A stretch of DNA of 64,000 bases from Thozetella sp. PMI_491 (taxonomy: Eukaryota; Ascomycota; Sordariomycetes; Chaetosphaeriales; Chaetosphaeriaceae). The notes under the pieces were generated by a model. It was not told the DNA's origin and did not search any database. It saw only the letters and a program-made list of their open reading frames with translations. Shown here in pieces: positions 12,509 through 25,490 of this stretch. The DNA lies in NCBI GenBank assembly GCA_021432635.1, contig MU270018.1:1366796-1430795 (forward strand), in the 5' to 3' direction. Within the stretch, counting starts at the first letter, position 1, and every line of letters begins with the position of its first letter. The translations under genes were made by a program, and so were the position numbers.

Positions 12509-14427
12509 ACGGCGACCGCTGGACTTGGACGGCGTTGAAGAGGCAGGTGTTCTCCCTGCTCTGCGGCATCTATGGGCAAGGCTGCGGGATTCACTGGCTG
12601 GCTCTATTCTTGCGCATTTTGGGACTCGGTTGATTGCGATGGCTCGCCTAGGAGTTTCGAGGTAGCATACCAAAAAATTGGAAGACGGTCCGCAGCCAAA
12701 TGGACCCTCAGCTATGAAATGCAGGTTATACTTGACTAGTGATAAGTGATGTTCTTAAGCCTCCTTTCTGTGCAACTGTGATCTTTCGATCTTCCTGCAT
12801 TAAAAGCCTTGCACCATCCAGTCGTGCCAGGACCGCCTCATCCGGCCTCTCAGTCTACAAATGGACTCCCAAGAAGGACAGTCGAAGAATGCGATCATGG
12901 GTTTCTTCGTGTTCGGTAGCCAAGATAATATTTTGGTGGCATGGCTTGCGTAGAGCATTGCGAAGGCCGACTCCAAGGATAAAGAAAGGCAGAACACGGT
13001 CAGGGCAGAGGAGTGCAGACGTTGGCAGGCCAGATGGAGACGATTCTGAATTCGAAACCCAAGGGTCGAATTGGCACATCATATACGAATCATGGAGGCA
13101 CGAAAGTTTTATGACCATTTTCATTTCGGTATCCTCTCTAAGTACAGGCTACAAAAGGCCGTATGGGGAAGTAGGTAGGCAACGCACCCCCTTTCACGAC
13201 GAGGGAGAGAGGGCATGGTCTAGGCAGAAGGTCGCCTCCATTGCCACTCAGCCTGTCTCGCGGCCATAGCAGGCGCCTCATTTGGCGTAAAGCTGTCGAG
13301 AAAACACCGCTCAGATGAATCCATCCGGCCTCCACATCCGAGGGCCGGATCCAGTGCCCATGGCCAAAACAAAACGAAGAAAAGAACCGCGCAGTTGGGG
13401 GGTGAGGGGAGGAAAAAGGAAAATCACAAGCCCGCAGAATCCGCGCAAACGCAAACCGCAGATGGATTATGGAAGGGTTGGCTGGGGAAAAGCGCCTTGA
13501 GAGGTTTTTGTATGTGCCATGGGTGGTGAATTACGGTCCAAGGGGAAAGAGTCGGTTTCTTGATCGAGGACGTGTCGCCCATGATGCTGTTGCTCGCCCA
13601 GTACTGACCAAAAAAAAGAGGAATACCCGATTCAACGGATAATGTATCCCTTCGTCGATCCCCGTCTCGTTGCCCAAATTTTCACCTCTAGGAAGCCAAG
13701 ATACTGTCTCACTGCAGGTGTGAGAACCCAGTTTTTGGTCTGCATGATAACTGTCGAGGATTGAATGTTGGAAATTTGACGGCTCTGAGGGTTGGAAAGG
13801 CTCTTCCCGTGCCCGTAGCACCGAGAAGAACGACAACGATTGCCTCGCATTGCCCACGCCGAAAGGGCGAGAAAAAAAAGCATTCCTGGGAATGGACGCT
13901 GCCGTCTTGCGCGTGGAGCTGCAGCTAGCCAGGCATAAGTGGGAAACAAAAAAAAATAAAAACCACCGGTAGCCCCGAGTCGGCCGGTCGCCGGGGCTCG
14001 GGCAATGGTGTGAATGATGAAGTTCGCCTCGGGTACCTCCAAGAGCGGGCAGCAGAGCAGGGACATGAATGCAAGGTGGAAAGGTGGCTGGGAAGGGCAG
14101 TTCTATGTCGTGGGCGATAGGTACACATCGAGCTTGAGAGTAGTGTACAACGAAGCCGAAGGCTTTCATGAGCCCGAATGGTGTGTCGCCGTGAACTTGT
14201 GCTCAGGTGATGGTCCTGAGTCTTGTATTGCATGATAACGGGGGACGAGGCAGAAGACAAAAAGATTTCGTGAGAAGTCATGCCTGGAAATTAGGGAAGA
14301 AAATCGTCGACCATTCGTGGCAAGGGAAACGTTTCGTGACTATTGTGGCAGAGAAAAGGGAATCGTCGTGGCCCGAGAAGGAAAGCCGAAATCGTACCAT
14401 TACACGTGTGGCATCACGATCCTCTCA
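12509..14427. other. intergenic between convergent eL15 and PUF genes
   Basis: Holds the 3'UTRs of both neighbours. Open frames of up to 212 codons exist on either strand (for example 13531-14169, minus), but their composition is irregular and no domain is visible. Nothing else supported. Confidence 0.55.
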
Positions 14428-17400
14428 CTAGAAAAAGCCAGCGTTGCCGTTGCTCACGAACTGGGCTGCGTGGATCTGCTGCTGCGCGCGCGGCGGCTGG
14501 GGAGGAGCCTGCATGGGCTGCGCCTGATGGACCGGGATGCCATGCTGGGCGTGGATCGCCTGGACCGCCTGCTGGATGGCCGGAAGACCGTTCTGCGTGT
14601 TGGAAGGCAGAAGTGGCATGGGCGGAACCGCCTGCTGGCCACCGGGAAGGGCGTGCTGAGGCGAGGTGATGGTGTGGAAGTGCTCCTCGTCCTCGGGGTT
14701 GGGCACTGCGATCATGTGCGACGCCGGGTAGGTTCCGTTACGGTGCGAGCCGCCATTCAGCCCATTCAGGCCGTTGCCTTGGCCGTTGATGCCATTAGAC
14801 AAGACGGCTGTAGTGTGGATGAGAGGGCGGCTGTTCTCGGGACGGATGGAGAACTGGCCGCCAGTGCTGTCGGAGGGAGTAGTTTGGCCACTGCTGAGAT
14901 GGTTGGCGCGGTTATCCCATGCCTGAATCTTGGCCTGGATGCGGCGGCCGTACGGAGTAGAGCGGATAGTAGGCAGGGACGGGCGGAGCACATCGACCAA
15001 GCGAGCTTTGGTGGTGGCAGTAGCAAACTCGAGAGCCGTCTGCACCACATAGTTGGCGAAAGAGTCCCGGAGCAGGCGGTCTACCTCCCCAGGGATGAGC
15101 ATCTCCTCGATAATCAGGTCTTTAGCGTCGTCACTGGCGCAGCGGAGGCATTTCTCCATGACGTTAGAGCTGAACTTATGGCGGGACAGCTCGCTGATGC
15201 GACCGCGGAATCGCTTGACCAGGGGCTCCGTGAAAGCAATCGTGTTGAGGTCGATGACATACTGGATCACATAGTTTCCGAAGGGATCCTGGACCAGAGG
15301 GATGGCGTTGTCGGTGATGCGTTCAATGAGCCACATCTTCTGCTCGCCATCGGCATGGTCGATGCATCGCTGGAGCACGCAGCAGCCATGGCGATGAGTT
15401 CCAACCTCGATGACATTGCTGCCGACGGCCTGGAAGATGAACTGGGCATCCGGAGCGCTCAACTTGTTGAGGCACTTCTGGATCACATGGTTGCCATTGA
15501 GGTCCTGGATTAGATCGACCACCTGGCCGTTGAGTGCCTGCACAATGAGGGCGATCTGGTCCGGAGTGGTGACGAATTCGATCATCTTCTGAAGAGCCCG
15601 GGTGCCGTGCGTGTTCAGAGCAATGGCTACCAGGTCATTCGATGCGTTCTGGATCAAGGAGGTGCGCTCATCGTCGTTGCAGAACTCAAGTAGCTTTTGG
15701 ATGAGGTAGTTGCCAAAGGGATCTGTCATGAGCTCAACCACGTGTTGGTTGGTCTCGAGCCAAATCATGTGCACATGCTGGGGGTTACGATTCTCGAGCT
15801 GCTTCTGTAGGTAACGGCAGCCGTGCTGGTCCTTGCAGAGCGCATAGATAGTTCCCATGACCTCCTCCAGAGGGAGGTTGGCGTACCGAGCCATGGCTTC
15901 ACCGTCGAGCTGGCGGCGACTCTGAATGACGCGTGCCTGGCTGTCCTGCTGGCGCGAAGCATTGTGATAACCCAGAGGATTGTAGCCTGTGAAGTTCTGG
16001 GGTGCGTACCCATTGTTATTGTTGCTGGCCAGGTTAAGGTTCTGCATTCCCATGATCAGGCTGTTGGGATAGCTATTCGCGTTGCCATTCGTGGCATTGG
16101 GGCTGTACGGGACTCCGTTGTAGGGGGCGCCGTTGAAGAAGTAGGGACCAGCTCCCGAAGGTGAGGTGACGGTGGGGTTGGCGGCACCGGTAGTCTGGGG
16201 CTGCGTGGTTGCAACGTTGAAGGGAACGGCGCCAGGGTGCAACGTCGAGACCAAGCTCTGATAAGCATTCTCGCGGGCGCTAGCATCGCCAGAGAGCTCA
16301 CGGCTGTGACGGTTTGGCATCGCACCAGCGGGAATGCGACCGATGCTAGCATTGTGGTTGTGAAAATGCTGCTGAGCGTGGTTGTTCGCGTTGCCGGGGT
16401 TTTTTACCGTGGGCACGTCACCGGCGGAGAAGGACTGCTGCAACTTGGGAGGCGTAACCATGCCGTGAGTTGTGCCGGGGGTGTCGGTGACGGCGGCACC
16501 ATGCTCGAAGACATTAAAGTTCTTCAGGTCAATCGAATTGCGCACCGAGGTGCGAGGGGTTGTTGCGTCCGACGACTGCTGGCTGGTAGCGCCCGAAACG
16601 CTATTGATACTAGCCATGTTGGACTGTTGATTGAGATGGTTAACCTTGATCCAGCCGGTCGAGGTGTCTGAGCGAGGGGACGACTTGAGGAAAGAGGTTA
16701 GAGAGTCTTAAGGATATGGTGGAGGAGTGTGGCTAGGATGAAGGTGAGAGAGGAGTGGAGGAGTACGCGAGGTATTCAGCTGTTGTGGGAGAGGGGGAAA
16801 AAAAAGTCGGGGTTATGTTTTCAGTAGTCCCAAGTGAACGAGGCGTGACGAGGAGAAAATGCCCTCTGTATGCCAGTGTTCCCTCTGGAACAGTGAAGGC
16901 GAGGGGCGTGTGCTAGGTGTTCAGACGGGATCAAGTATTGCCAAACGAGTCGAGCCCGTCCAGACGCCACCCAGACCTGTGAACTTGCTCGGCCGAACAG
17001 ATCCTGAGGTGTAGGAGGATTCAGACGAGGCAGGGGAGTTGGTTGGAGGCCAAGCAAGTGCGGAGATTGTGAATAGGAGACATGTAAACAAAAAAAAAAA
17101 AAAAAGTCACGCTTCCGCAAGAACCAAGAAGCACGCACGCAAGACACTATAGGAAAATGCTTCACTCACCACGTGCGGAAAGCCCTGTTGGCGAAGGAGG
17201 GTGGGAAAGCTCTCAGCGTTGCCCTGAGCGGTGACGCGGCTGTCATTCTTAGAATCCTCGTCGCCAAAGAGGAAGCCTGTGGTATTGTGAGAGTCCTCCA
17301 TGTCCACGGTGTAGGTCCGCGACCGAGTGACTGGCATAGAATATCTGTTGAGGCTGTGACGATACTGTTGTCAGCGAACTGGAGAGCGGTGATCAACGCT

Positions 17401-19397
17401 GTAAGTGGGAAACGCAAGTTCGTCGATCGGCCGGACGAGCTTTGAGCTTCGCTCACGATGAACGAGTCGGCGATCAAAGGAAGATTGAGAGTGCGGGGAA
17501 TGGTGAAATCAAGAGCTAAGTAGGTCAAGATTGGAGAGGTAAAAAATAAGTTAAACCTGGTGCTACTTGAGCTGCAGGTTGAAAGAATGGGAGAGTGAAG
17601 TGCTCAATCGAAGAACGCGGCCACAGTCAAGTGGGGCCACGAGCCAGCAGTCGGCAGCAGGATACGATGAGTAGGATGATTTGAGAACTGGGCATGGGCA
17701 AAATGTGGTCGGGAAAGTAAACAAAGAGCTTGTCTCTTGGCACCGGGCGGCTTTTCAAGGGGAATCCTACCCAGCAATTCGGTCCAAAACTTGGGATGGA
17801 AACAGACGTAAGGAAAGAACGTTCCAATACAGCAACTGGGTGGAGGCACCACTCAATGAGCAATGGGGATACCGGGTCGTGCGCATGTATGTGAACAGGC
17901 ATTTGAATCCAGGATCACACACAGAGCTTGGTAGGCCAGCCGGAGACCCGCAGGTTGGAAGTTGCCCAAGAGCTAAAGACCCCAAGTCCAAGGCAGTGAG
18001 AACGGGACAGGTAAGTAATGATGAGAACTTTCTCCATACAGTCCAAGAGTGAGCGGAGGAGGTTTCAGCACAGAGTATGGCTGCTTGCTGCTGACCAGGT
18101 GTGAACAGCAACCAGTTCCGACGCCTTCTTGTCCACCATCCCTCAAACGACTGCCTCAATGGCGCCCATACGAAGAGCAAAGCAGGGAAGCAGGGACACG
18201 GTGTGCCTCCTCGTCACACGAAAGAGTTGAGGCCGTAACTGGGAGTAAAAAAATGGATATACGTACGCATTAGTCGAGCGGTGGCTTGTGGGGTCCTGCC
18301 GAACGGCTTCCTCCTTCTCGTCCTCGTCGCTGTTCCTCCTTGAACCTGGGACGGACCTCGAGGGCAGCTGGTCGTCGAAAGCGTATCGCGATAGCATAAA
18401 GCCGGACTGGGGAGAAGCCAACTGGGACCCGGACCGGTTTGGGCGGTTGAAGATGCCGGGCGGCGAGGTCAAGCTCGAAGTCGAGTACCGATTTGGCCTA
18501 GAAAACATGGTGGGGAAGCCAGAGGAGGTCTCACGGTACTCGGGCGGCGTGGTGGGCTCAGATTGGTGGCCGCTGTAGCGTCCCAGGTCCTCCTGCATCA
18601 AGGCGAGCTCCCTCTCGGACTGCTGGGTCTGGGCGTCAAGCTTCTGGATCTCGGCCTCGAATCGTCGCTTGTGCTCGCGCAGCCTCTCGTAATCCAGCCT
18701 TTTCTTCTCAAGCTGCGATCCGGGAGCAGTCAAGTCAGCAAGCGATCGATGGTGGAGGGACGAGGACGAGATCGCCGGTTGAGAGAGACCATGGGAAGAA
18801 ATCTCGGCTGCGCGGCCCATCGAGGTTCGATCCTCAGGTCCATCGGGCGGGCCTCTGTGAGTCCTTCCCGGCTTTCTCCTTCCGTCTTCCATGGTTCCCA
18901 CGGTGGACAGGTCGCCGCCGAACCGAGCGATGTTGGGCGAATGGTGGCTCCCACGTACCAATTGAACTTTGTGCATCGCCTACCACGGTCATAGTCAGCA
19001 CTCGAGCATCCATGCACACACGCGAAACGAAGGGCCCGGCCAGGCAGAGGACTTGGAGCAGCATATCCTGTAGAGTCGACCAGAGAACGGGAGCGTTCGA
19101 GTCAACCCTTCAGGCTCTGCGCCCATGTGCCTGGAACACAGAATACAGCAAACATGGGTTGCAGCAAAAACGAAGACCACCGTGCGAGTATAGACCTACC
19201 GCGGTGGCAGCAAAATCCTGCGGCTCGGCACCACCGCGCTGCGGAGGGGTGGTTATGGATGACAATGTTGGTACACGGCCGGAATCAGTGGTAAACCGGC
19301 GAGGGAGTAGAGGTCCGTTCCGGGGGGGCGAGACAAACGCCGAACTCATTTGCGAATCGCCTCGAGGGCTCTGCTGAGATCGGAAGAAGTCGTCCAT
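14428..19397 (-). CDS. Pumilio-family (PUF) RNA-binding protein
   Basis: I join five exons on the minus strand: 19397-19200, 18979-18959, 18712-18267, 17353-17170 and 16683-14428. The introns are 220, 246, 913 and 486 nt, and every junction keeps frame, giving 1034 aa. Residues 1-66 are a Ser/Pro-rich head (RRFTTDSGRVPTLSS). A coiled coil begins at residue 74 (LEKKRLDYERLREHKRRFEAE), then come QSEPTTPPEYR and MPVTRSRTYTVDMED. The Pumilio domain spans about 547-885 with eight repeats: HGCRYLQ, FGNYLIQ, HGTRALQ, NGNHVIQ, HGCCVLQ, FGNYVIQ, SSNVMEK and ANYVVQ. By the known PUF code these residues predict UGUAUAUA-like 3'UTR targets. The THRHGCC repeat resembles yeast Puf4. PUF proteins repress or localise mRNAs in the cytoplasm. 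The last intron acceptor could alternatively be 9 nt further (exon from 17344). Exons 1-4 are inferred, the repeat domain is certain. Confidence 0.88.
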
Positions 19398-20200
19398 TTT
19401 TTTTTTCTTCTCGCTTGCTCTGATCTAACACCCAGATAACAAAACACTTTCGTACACACGGCCGTCGTCACTCGTGACGTGGGAGAGCAGATTGAGGGGG
19501 GCGAGGAGGGGGAGCAGGCAGGTAGGTCGATCGGTTTAGACGAGTTCCGTCTCGGTGCGCCAATCTATACCACTATGGCCAGCACAATGTCCACGTTAGA
19601 ATTTATTCTCCATCTCAGCAGCAGAGACAACACTGGATGGGGAAGCGGGCAGGACAGAAACATGGGGGAACAGGAGATTCGGTGTGCGGTGTGGAGTCTG
19701 GCGCAAGACTCGCGGCGCCCCCAATCCACGACTGGGCCGCGGATGCGCTGCTCTTGCTCTGCCCGTCGCCACGCGGCAGACGGGAGCAAACATTGCCAGT
19801 TTCTACCCCGATCTCAAATCTCGAGCTCGAGGTCTCCTGATTTTTGCTCCTTGCAGACGCAAACCCAGCGGTCGTGAGCTCGCCGCAGCGACCGAGCCGG
19901 CCACAAGCAAACAAAGCCCGACGCCGCAACCCGAGAATGGAAGGGGGGGGCGGGGGAAGGAGCAGGAACACGAACCTTTCGGGGGAGCAGAAGGGGGGAG
20001 AAGAGGTTCTGTTGGCACAGGATGCGCCCTGGGCAACAACCCAGGAGCAGCAGCAAAAACGGGATGCGAAATAGACACAAAAGTGTACAAGCGAAAAAAG
20101 AGCGTGGGGAGGTGAAGGGTGGTGGTGGGAGGTGCGGCGGCGGAGGAGGAAGAGGAAGCACACCTCTCTCTCTTTCTTGCTCGCTTGCTGGCGAGTGGAG

Positions 20201-20220
20201 GTTTGGTTTGGTTTGGTTTG
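20201..20220. repeat. GTTTG microsatellite, four units
   Basis: Four perfect tandem copies of GTTTG, followed by a degenerate fifth (GTCTG). Simple-sequence repeat with no sign of function. Confidence 0.9.
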
Positions 20221-22637
20221 GTCTGAGGAACCCCTGGCGGGCGGCAGGGGACTGGGGCCTGGCAGACCGTGGGACGGGCGAGCGACCGGTGTCCACAGGC
20301 GGCAAGAAACGCAGCCAATGCCTGGACCACCAGAAGAACCAACCGCCTCGCTCCACTGGGCAGGGTTTCCTACGCCAAACTGGTTCCCCACCGTGCGTCG
20401 CAATTGGGCTGCTGCCGTTTTTCTTGGACCTGGGCCTGCCTTCTTCGGGACAGAACGAACGCGGGTACCGGGGGAAGGGGGGGGGGAAGAGGGGCTTTAC
20501 AGGCCACCACCGACCGAGAGGATTTTTTTTTAACAAAAGAAGCTGCCGCGTGGTAGGTATGCTTCCCTGCTGCCCACTGCTGATCACGATATTATACCAC
20601 AAGTCAACTGCGGGACTTGGCTCGCTGACCTTTGAGGGCCCGGAGGAATGCTTCTCGAAGGCGGCACTTTTTCGCACGGGTCTTGAATCATGGGCCCAAA
20701 AGTCGACGAAACGGGCTGAGCTAGGCTCAAGTTCGGCCTTTAGAACTTATTTTTTTCGTCCGTCGATCCTTTGACGCAGGGACTTGGAGGAAGGGGTACA
20801 AAGGCGACCGTTTTCTTTTTTATTGTTGCTAGGTACGGATACACAAGGGGGCTCTAAAACCTTTAGGTTGGGACGACAAGGCTAGAGGGACCGTCTACTT
20901 TTTTTCCCCTGGAAATTGGAAGTCTAGCGCCACGAAATATAGGGATGAGCGGTGCAGAGCAGAGGAGGCCGATGGATATTTTGATCGCACAATCATGAGG
21001 ATATACGGTCCGACCGACAAAGGACATGAGGGCTCGGAAGCCCGCATGCCCTCTACTTCGTATCGTGGCTCTCTCTCGCTCCAGTCGTCATCTCAAGATT
21101 GCTCACCGTCCCTTTGATCCTCGACTATTTTTTTTTAAAACCGCCCCGCTCCCCTCCTCCCCCCCTCTTCCCCTTGCTAAGGAGCGCGCTCGCGGGCAGC
21201 TTGTCGAATCAGGTCACCGCGATTTCTCTCCAGGTCGCCTCCCCCGCCTGCATCTAGAGGAGACCCTTCCTTCCCTCGCCCTGTCCCTGGCCTCAGGCGC
21301 CTTGCCTGCGCTCATGCAGCAGCAGGGCCCAAGCAGCGGTGTAGCAGCCAGATCCAGCGAATGGGGCGGTCGGCCCTCTTTGCCTCCGTTCATCGACGCA
21401 AGCTAGCCCTTTCGGCGCCGATTCACGGCCGCTACATTTCTGCCAACCCACCGCCCCATCGATGCGCTACGAGAGATACCCCAGGTTCGATCTTCTCGGG
21501 AGGCATCGCTGCTGTCATGCAGCGCCCTCCCTTTCTCTGCACGCGCCCCATCCGGGTCTGGTTCTGTGAGGGTTTGCAGCTTGTAGACTGACCATCCTCC
21601 ATCCTGGGGGGGACGACGTGGGAGTTGGCTAGGACAGGTCTCTGGTCTAAGCCTGTGGCGCTGGACCCCAAGAATGCCTCCCCCTCCCTCCCCTCCCTTC
21701 CCCTCCAGTGGGGATACACTGGCCGGACTCGGCTGTCTCTTCCCCCCTGCCCAAATACTGTGCGACGACTGCCAACTCAACATCCCTATTAAGTCACGGT
21801 GGCGCTGTGCCCCTCGCGTGAATGGTGCCGGGGCTTAGGGCTTGCCAGTGGCTGCAGCCACGGTGCGTGCATGTGCATGTACTCCGTACAGTCGCCTCGA
21901 AGTACTTCCCAGAAAGGCAGCTAGCTCACTGTGAAACGATGCAACCGCCGTCTTCTAGGGTGGGGTCTCTCCCAGAGGTCGCAGCGGGATGGTGGGTAAG
22001 GTACCAAAGCGTAGGATTCCGTGTGCCTTGGGTAGTAGGCAAAGAAACGGCATATGGCGAGTTCCATGGAGAGACTTTTCAACATCCAGTGTCGGCGCTG
22101 CCCCGCCCCCGAAATCCGTCTCCAGTGCTATAGAGTAATAGCTGCGCAGGGAAATAGATAGACTTATAGTAGGAGATCGGCGCAGTTGCAGGGTGTGTAG
22201 CGGACCCTCCGAGAAATAGTAACGGGAGATGGCGACATCTCGTGGCGGGTATCGCTAACAGGCCCGTCAAAGGGCCGTCTAGACTGTAGTCTCGCAGCGG
22301 CTCAGCCACTCGCCTCTCACCCCGTGCAGCCCCTACTATGTAGTATGTGCAATAGCTGCTCGAGGGCAGGTCGAGGGCATTGATTGACACTTTTGCATGC
22401 CTCTTTAGTATTCTTGTACACGCCAGCTCTAGCAGTCTAGGCCCCGCCATCTTCCCCTCAAGTGGTGTACATAGTGCAGGCATCAACTGCATTTAGCCGG
22501 CACCTTCGACAAGGAGGGACCGCAGTGATGGGATCTCGATTATCAAACAGGGCTATCAACCTGCCGCTGTCGCGCTTGCGCCGGTCCACCCCTGACAACG
22601 CTGTAGATCCGACCTTCTAGGCGCTGGGGACAACACA

Positions 22638-22667
22638 GGCCACGAACGGCCACGCACGGCCACGCCA
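22638..22667. repeat. 10-bp tandem repeat, three units
   Basis: Units GGCCACGAAC, GGCCACGCAC and GGCCACGCCA follow one another directly. No gene overlaps it. Confidence 0.85.
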
Positions 22668-25399
22668 CCAAAATGCACGAAAAGAAGCCAATGTGCCGGA
22701 GACCTTATTGAGGACGGGACACGAGGGGGCCCGGGAGGTGGGCGACCGTTTGGTTATCCTCTACGGGCGCCTCTTTCATGTTCTATTGTCATTTCCAGAA
22801 AGTCGACTCGCCCGGGTTGAAGCAACGGAAGGCCCGAAGCTAACCATCAACTGGACCAGGGTTTCCCGTAGTGCTTTTGTCGCGGCTCGCAAGCTCTGGC
22901 CTGGCAGCGGTGAAAACGACCGTCCATTCCGCTCTCGTTGACACCATCCATCTGGCCGCCCCAGTCGCCCAACCCCTTCCTTACAAGGGTACCTAGGCAT
23001 TTGGCGGCGAAAAAAATCGGCCAGGGACCCGCTGGTGCTCAACAACCCGATGCGGTGTGTGGATCACGTCGAGGCATCAATGGATTAGCGCGCTAAGCTC
23101 ATAATACCCCCTCTGGAATCTGGGGCCTTTGACACACAGGTGGCACAGTGACAGACCTCACCCATGGATTCTCAAGTTTATCTCTGCTCAGCAGATGGCG
23201 CCAGGAGCCCATTATACAGATATATGCGGGAGGGGGGAAAGGTTGAGGTATAGAGCATACGCGTCTCTGGACGAAAAGCCTTGCCAGACCTGTAGCCGAT
23301 GTTGAGGACGCTGGTGTTTGGCGGCTGTTTCGAAACAGCTGGTCAATGCCGTGCCATGCCTATTCTCTTGCGGAGGGCCTCGCCATCCGACGATCCATCG
23401 GGTCTAGCAAAAGTCACGTCGTGCGCCGTAGGGCATGTTCGTGGCGGCCAGAGTCGCTGCCAGCTCCCCTCCCACCATCGCCTCACTCGGTTCTGCGAGG
23501 CGGCGTACAGTGCCAACAGCGAGAGCGAGGACAACGGCGTCAATGCCACGCTCCCGCGGCAGGAGACAAAAAGGAGGGGGATTGTGAGTTGTCACTCAGA
23601 GCTCGTGGGTGAGGGGCTTCCGGATACGTCAGCCTCAATAACCCCACACAGGGCCTTTAAAAGTCGGTGAGCCGGAAACGGGCCGGGGTCGGGAAGGGCT
23701 AACAACATGGTAATTGTTGACTGGTCAGCCATTACAGATGTCTCAAGCAAAGAGTTCTACGGCGGTGTTGAGCACTCCAGAAAAAGAAGCGCCGGTTGAC
23801 AGCCTGACCGGCGATGAAGTTTCAAGGTGGCTCACCGAGATACCTTCTCGATGTTAGCTGATGTTTTCGGTTTAGAAGCCACCTGAAGAACAAGACATGT
23901 CCTGCACTGTCTTCCAACTCTGGAACCGCTCCATTCCCCAGGAAGGTAGAGTTGTCTTTGATCGTGAAACCAAGTGTACTCAGTAGTCATCAACTTCCTC
24001 TTTCTTTGGACGAGTTTGGTCGCGACCGGCCGGGATGGTGAGAATCATGCTTCGAAGCCTGTACCCCAATTGGCAACCTCATACCCACGAGCGAAGTGAT
24101 CCTGGCCGGAATCCACAATATACACCGAAAGTGTTTATCTTATCGATCGGTCGCTCCCTCCCCCCCTCTCCAGCCTTTTGTTTTTGTTGGTATTGTTGCC
24201 TGTCGGTGTGCTTACCCGCTTCCCAAGCTGTTGAGCTATTATCACTACTAGTTGCTCGATGTTCCAAGTGGTCAGGAGTGACAGAATGGCAGCCGGTCAC
24301 AGCCAACTCGCACCAATTAACCCGCAGCGAGTGGGTTACTTCTGGCCAGGGTTCTCGTGGATTCGAAGGATGGCATAGCTTTCCTCTTGCGTCCAGGAAG
24401 AGCACCAAGCTCGAGGTGGGGGTGGAGAAGCCTATGATGCTATTTCCAGGGGGCCGAACTAGGACAGTTTTGACATCACGGTCGGATGCACTCTGAGCAA
24501 GGGGACATGCCGCGCTGCACATGGGTTGTCTCGTCATGGCCTTGGACGGCAACTGCCAGCGCATCAAATGCATGTTGTGCCCGATATGCATGAGGGGCAC
24601 GCGCGCAGGCACTTGGGCAGAAACGCTCACCTTCGGTTGCTTCTGTCCCTCCTCCAAGCGGGCAACCAAATGCCGTTTCTAAACCCTGCGTTCTCACAGG
24701 TCAACAATGTTGCGAGGACGAGAGCCACCCACCCCTCGCCGTCCCCTTCCTTCTCCCGGTAAGCGCCCCGTAATCCAAGACCGAGGGGGGGGGGGGTTGT
24801 TAGAGGACAGGATTGAGTATGGGAGGAAGCCTGTGGTCGGCTCCGTGGACAGATTCGTGCCAGCCAGAGCCTGGTTCTTCTAGGGCTCGGAAAGTTCCAC
24901 GCACAGCTTTTCGGAAGCTCTGGGAGGGGTTTTTGACCTTTAGAGCAGAAAGGGGCTGGGAGAGTGTTGTCACGCTAGTCTTTTCTGACGGATGGGCCCC
25001 TAGCGTCGCCGCGTCGGCCAAACTCTTAGCTCGGGTGGCTGTCAAATTCTGCCATTTTGGATCGAGTTGCTCCTCGCCAAGCGGTAAGAGGCGCCGGCCC
25101 CTGAGAGAAGAGACAGCCGCTAGCGACTCGACATCGTTGTCTTGCGTACCACCCGGTCTCCTCTCTGAGGGGCTTGCCTTGGTTCGTCCTTCGGGCTACC
25201 AGGGGCCTGTCGATTTCTTAGAGGGGGAGGAGGTATGCGAATTTTTATTGGCACGCAAGACCTGCAGATATCGATCTGGACCGACGGTTCTGGGTCGACA
25301 TAGAGATATATGTTCGAGTAGAAGATGGGTTGGAGGGTTTGCCATTTCCGTATAGCTATTTAAGTACCGAATCAAGCAATGTCAATAGCCATCCTATGT

Positions 25400-25490
25400 A
25401 GTCGGTACTGCAGGTAACTACCAGGTAGGTACTGTAGGTGGTCGGTACTGTACTTTAAGGTACTTTAGCTACCCAGGCAACTAAGGTAGC
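25400..25490. repeat. cluster of GGTAC / AGGTA words upstream of RPC2
   Basis: Repeated short words (GGTACTG three times, AGGTAGGTAC, AAGGTAC, AAGGTAGC) crowd into about 90 bp, ending some 260 bp before the RPC2 ATG. The words match the palindrome at 9814. This may be promoter architecture or a decayed repeat; the sequence does not say which. Confidence 0.5.

Noticed and set aside
14317-15513. 398-codon open frame on the + strand
   Set aside because: It lies antisense to the PUF repeat exon and its composition follows from the codons of that gene; no start context, domain or introns.
18822-18836. GGTTCGATCC, a tRNA B-box-like word on the + strand
   Set aside because: No A box, no acceptor or anticodon stem pairing around it; it lies inside a PUF intron.
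19615-20774. Overlapping frames of 250-287 codons on both strands
   Set aside because: Several frames are open at the same time in GC-rich low-complexity DNA; products are Pro/Arg/Ser-rich without any domain.
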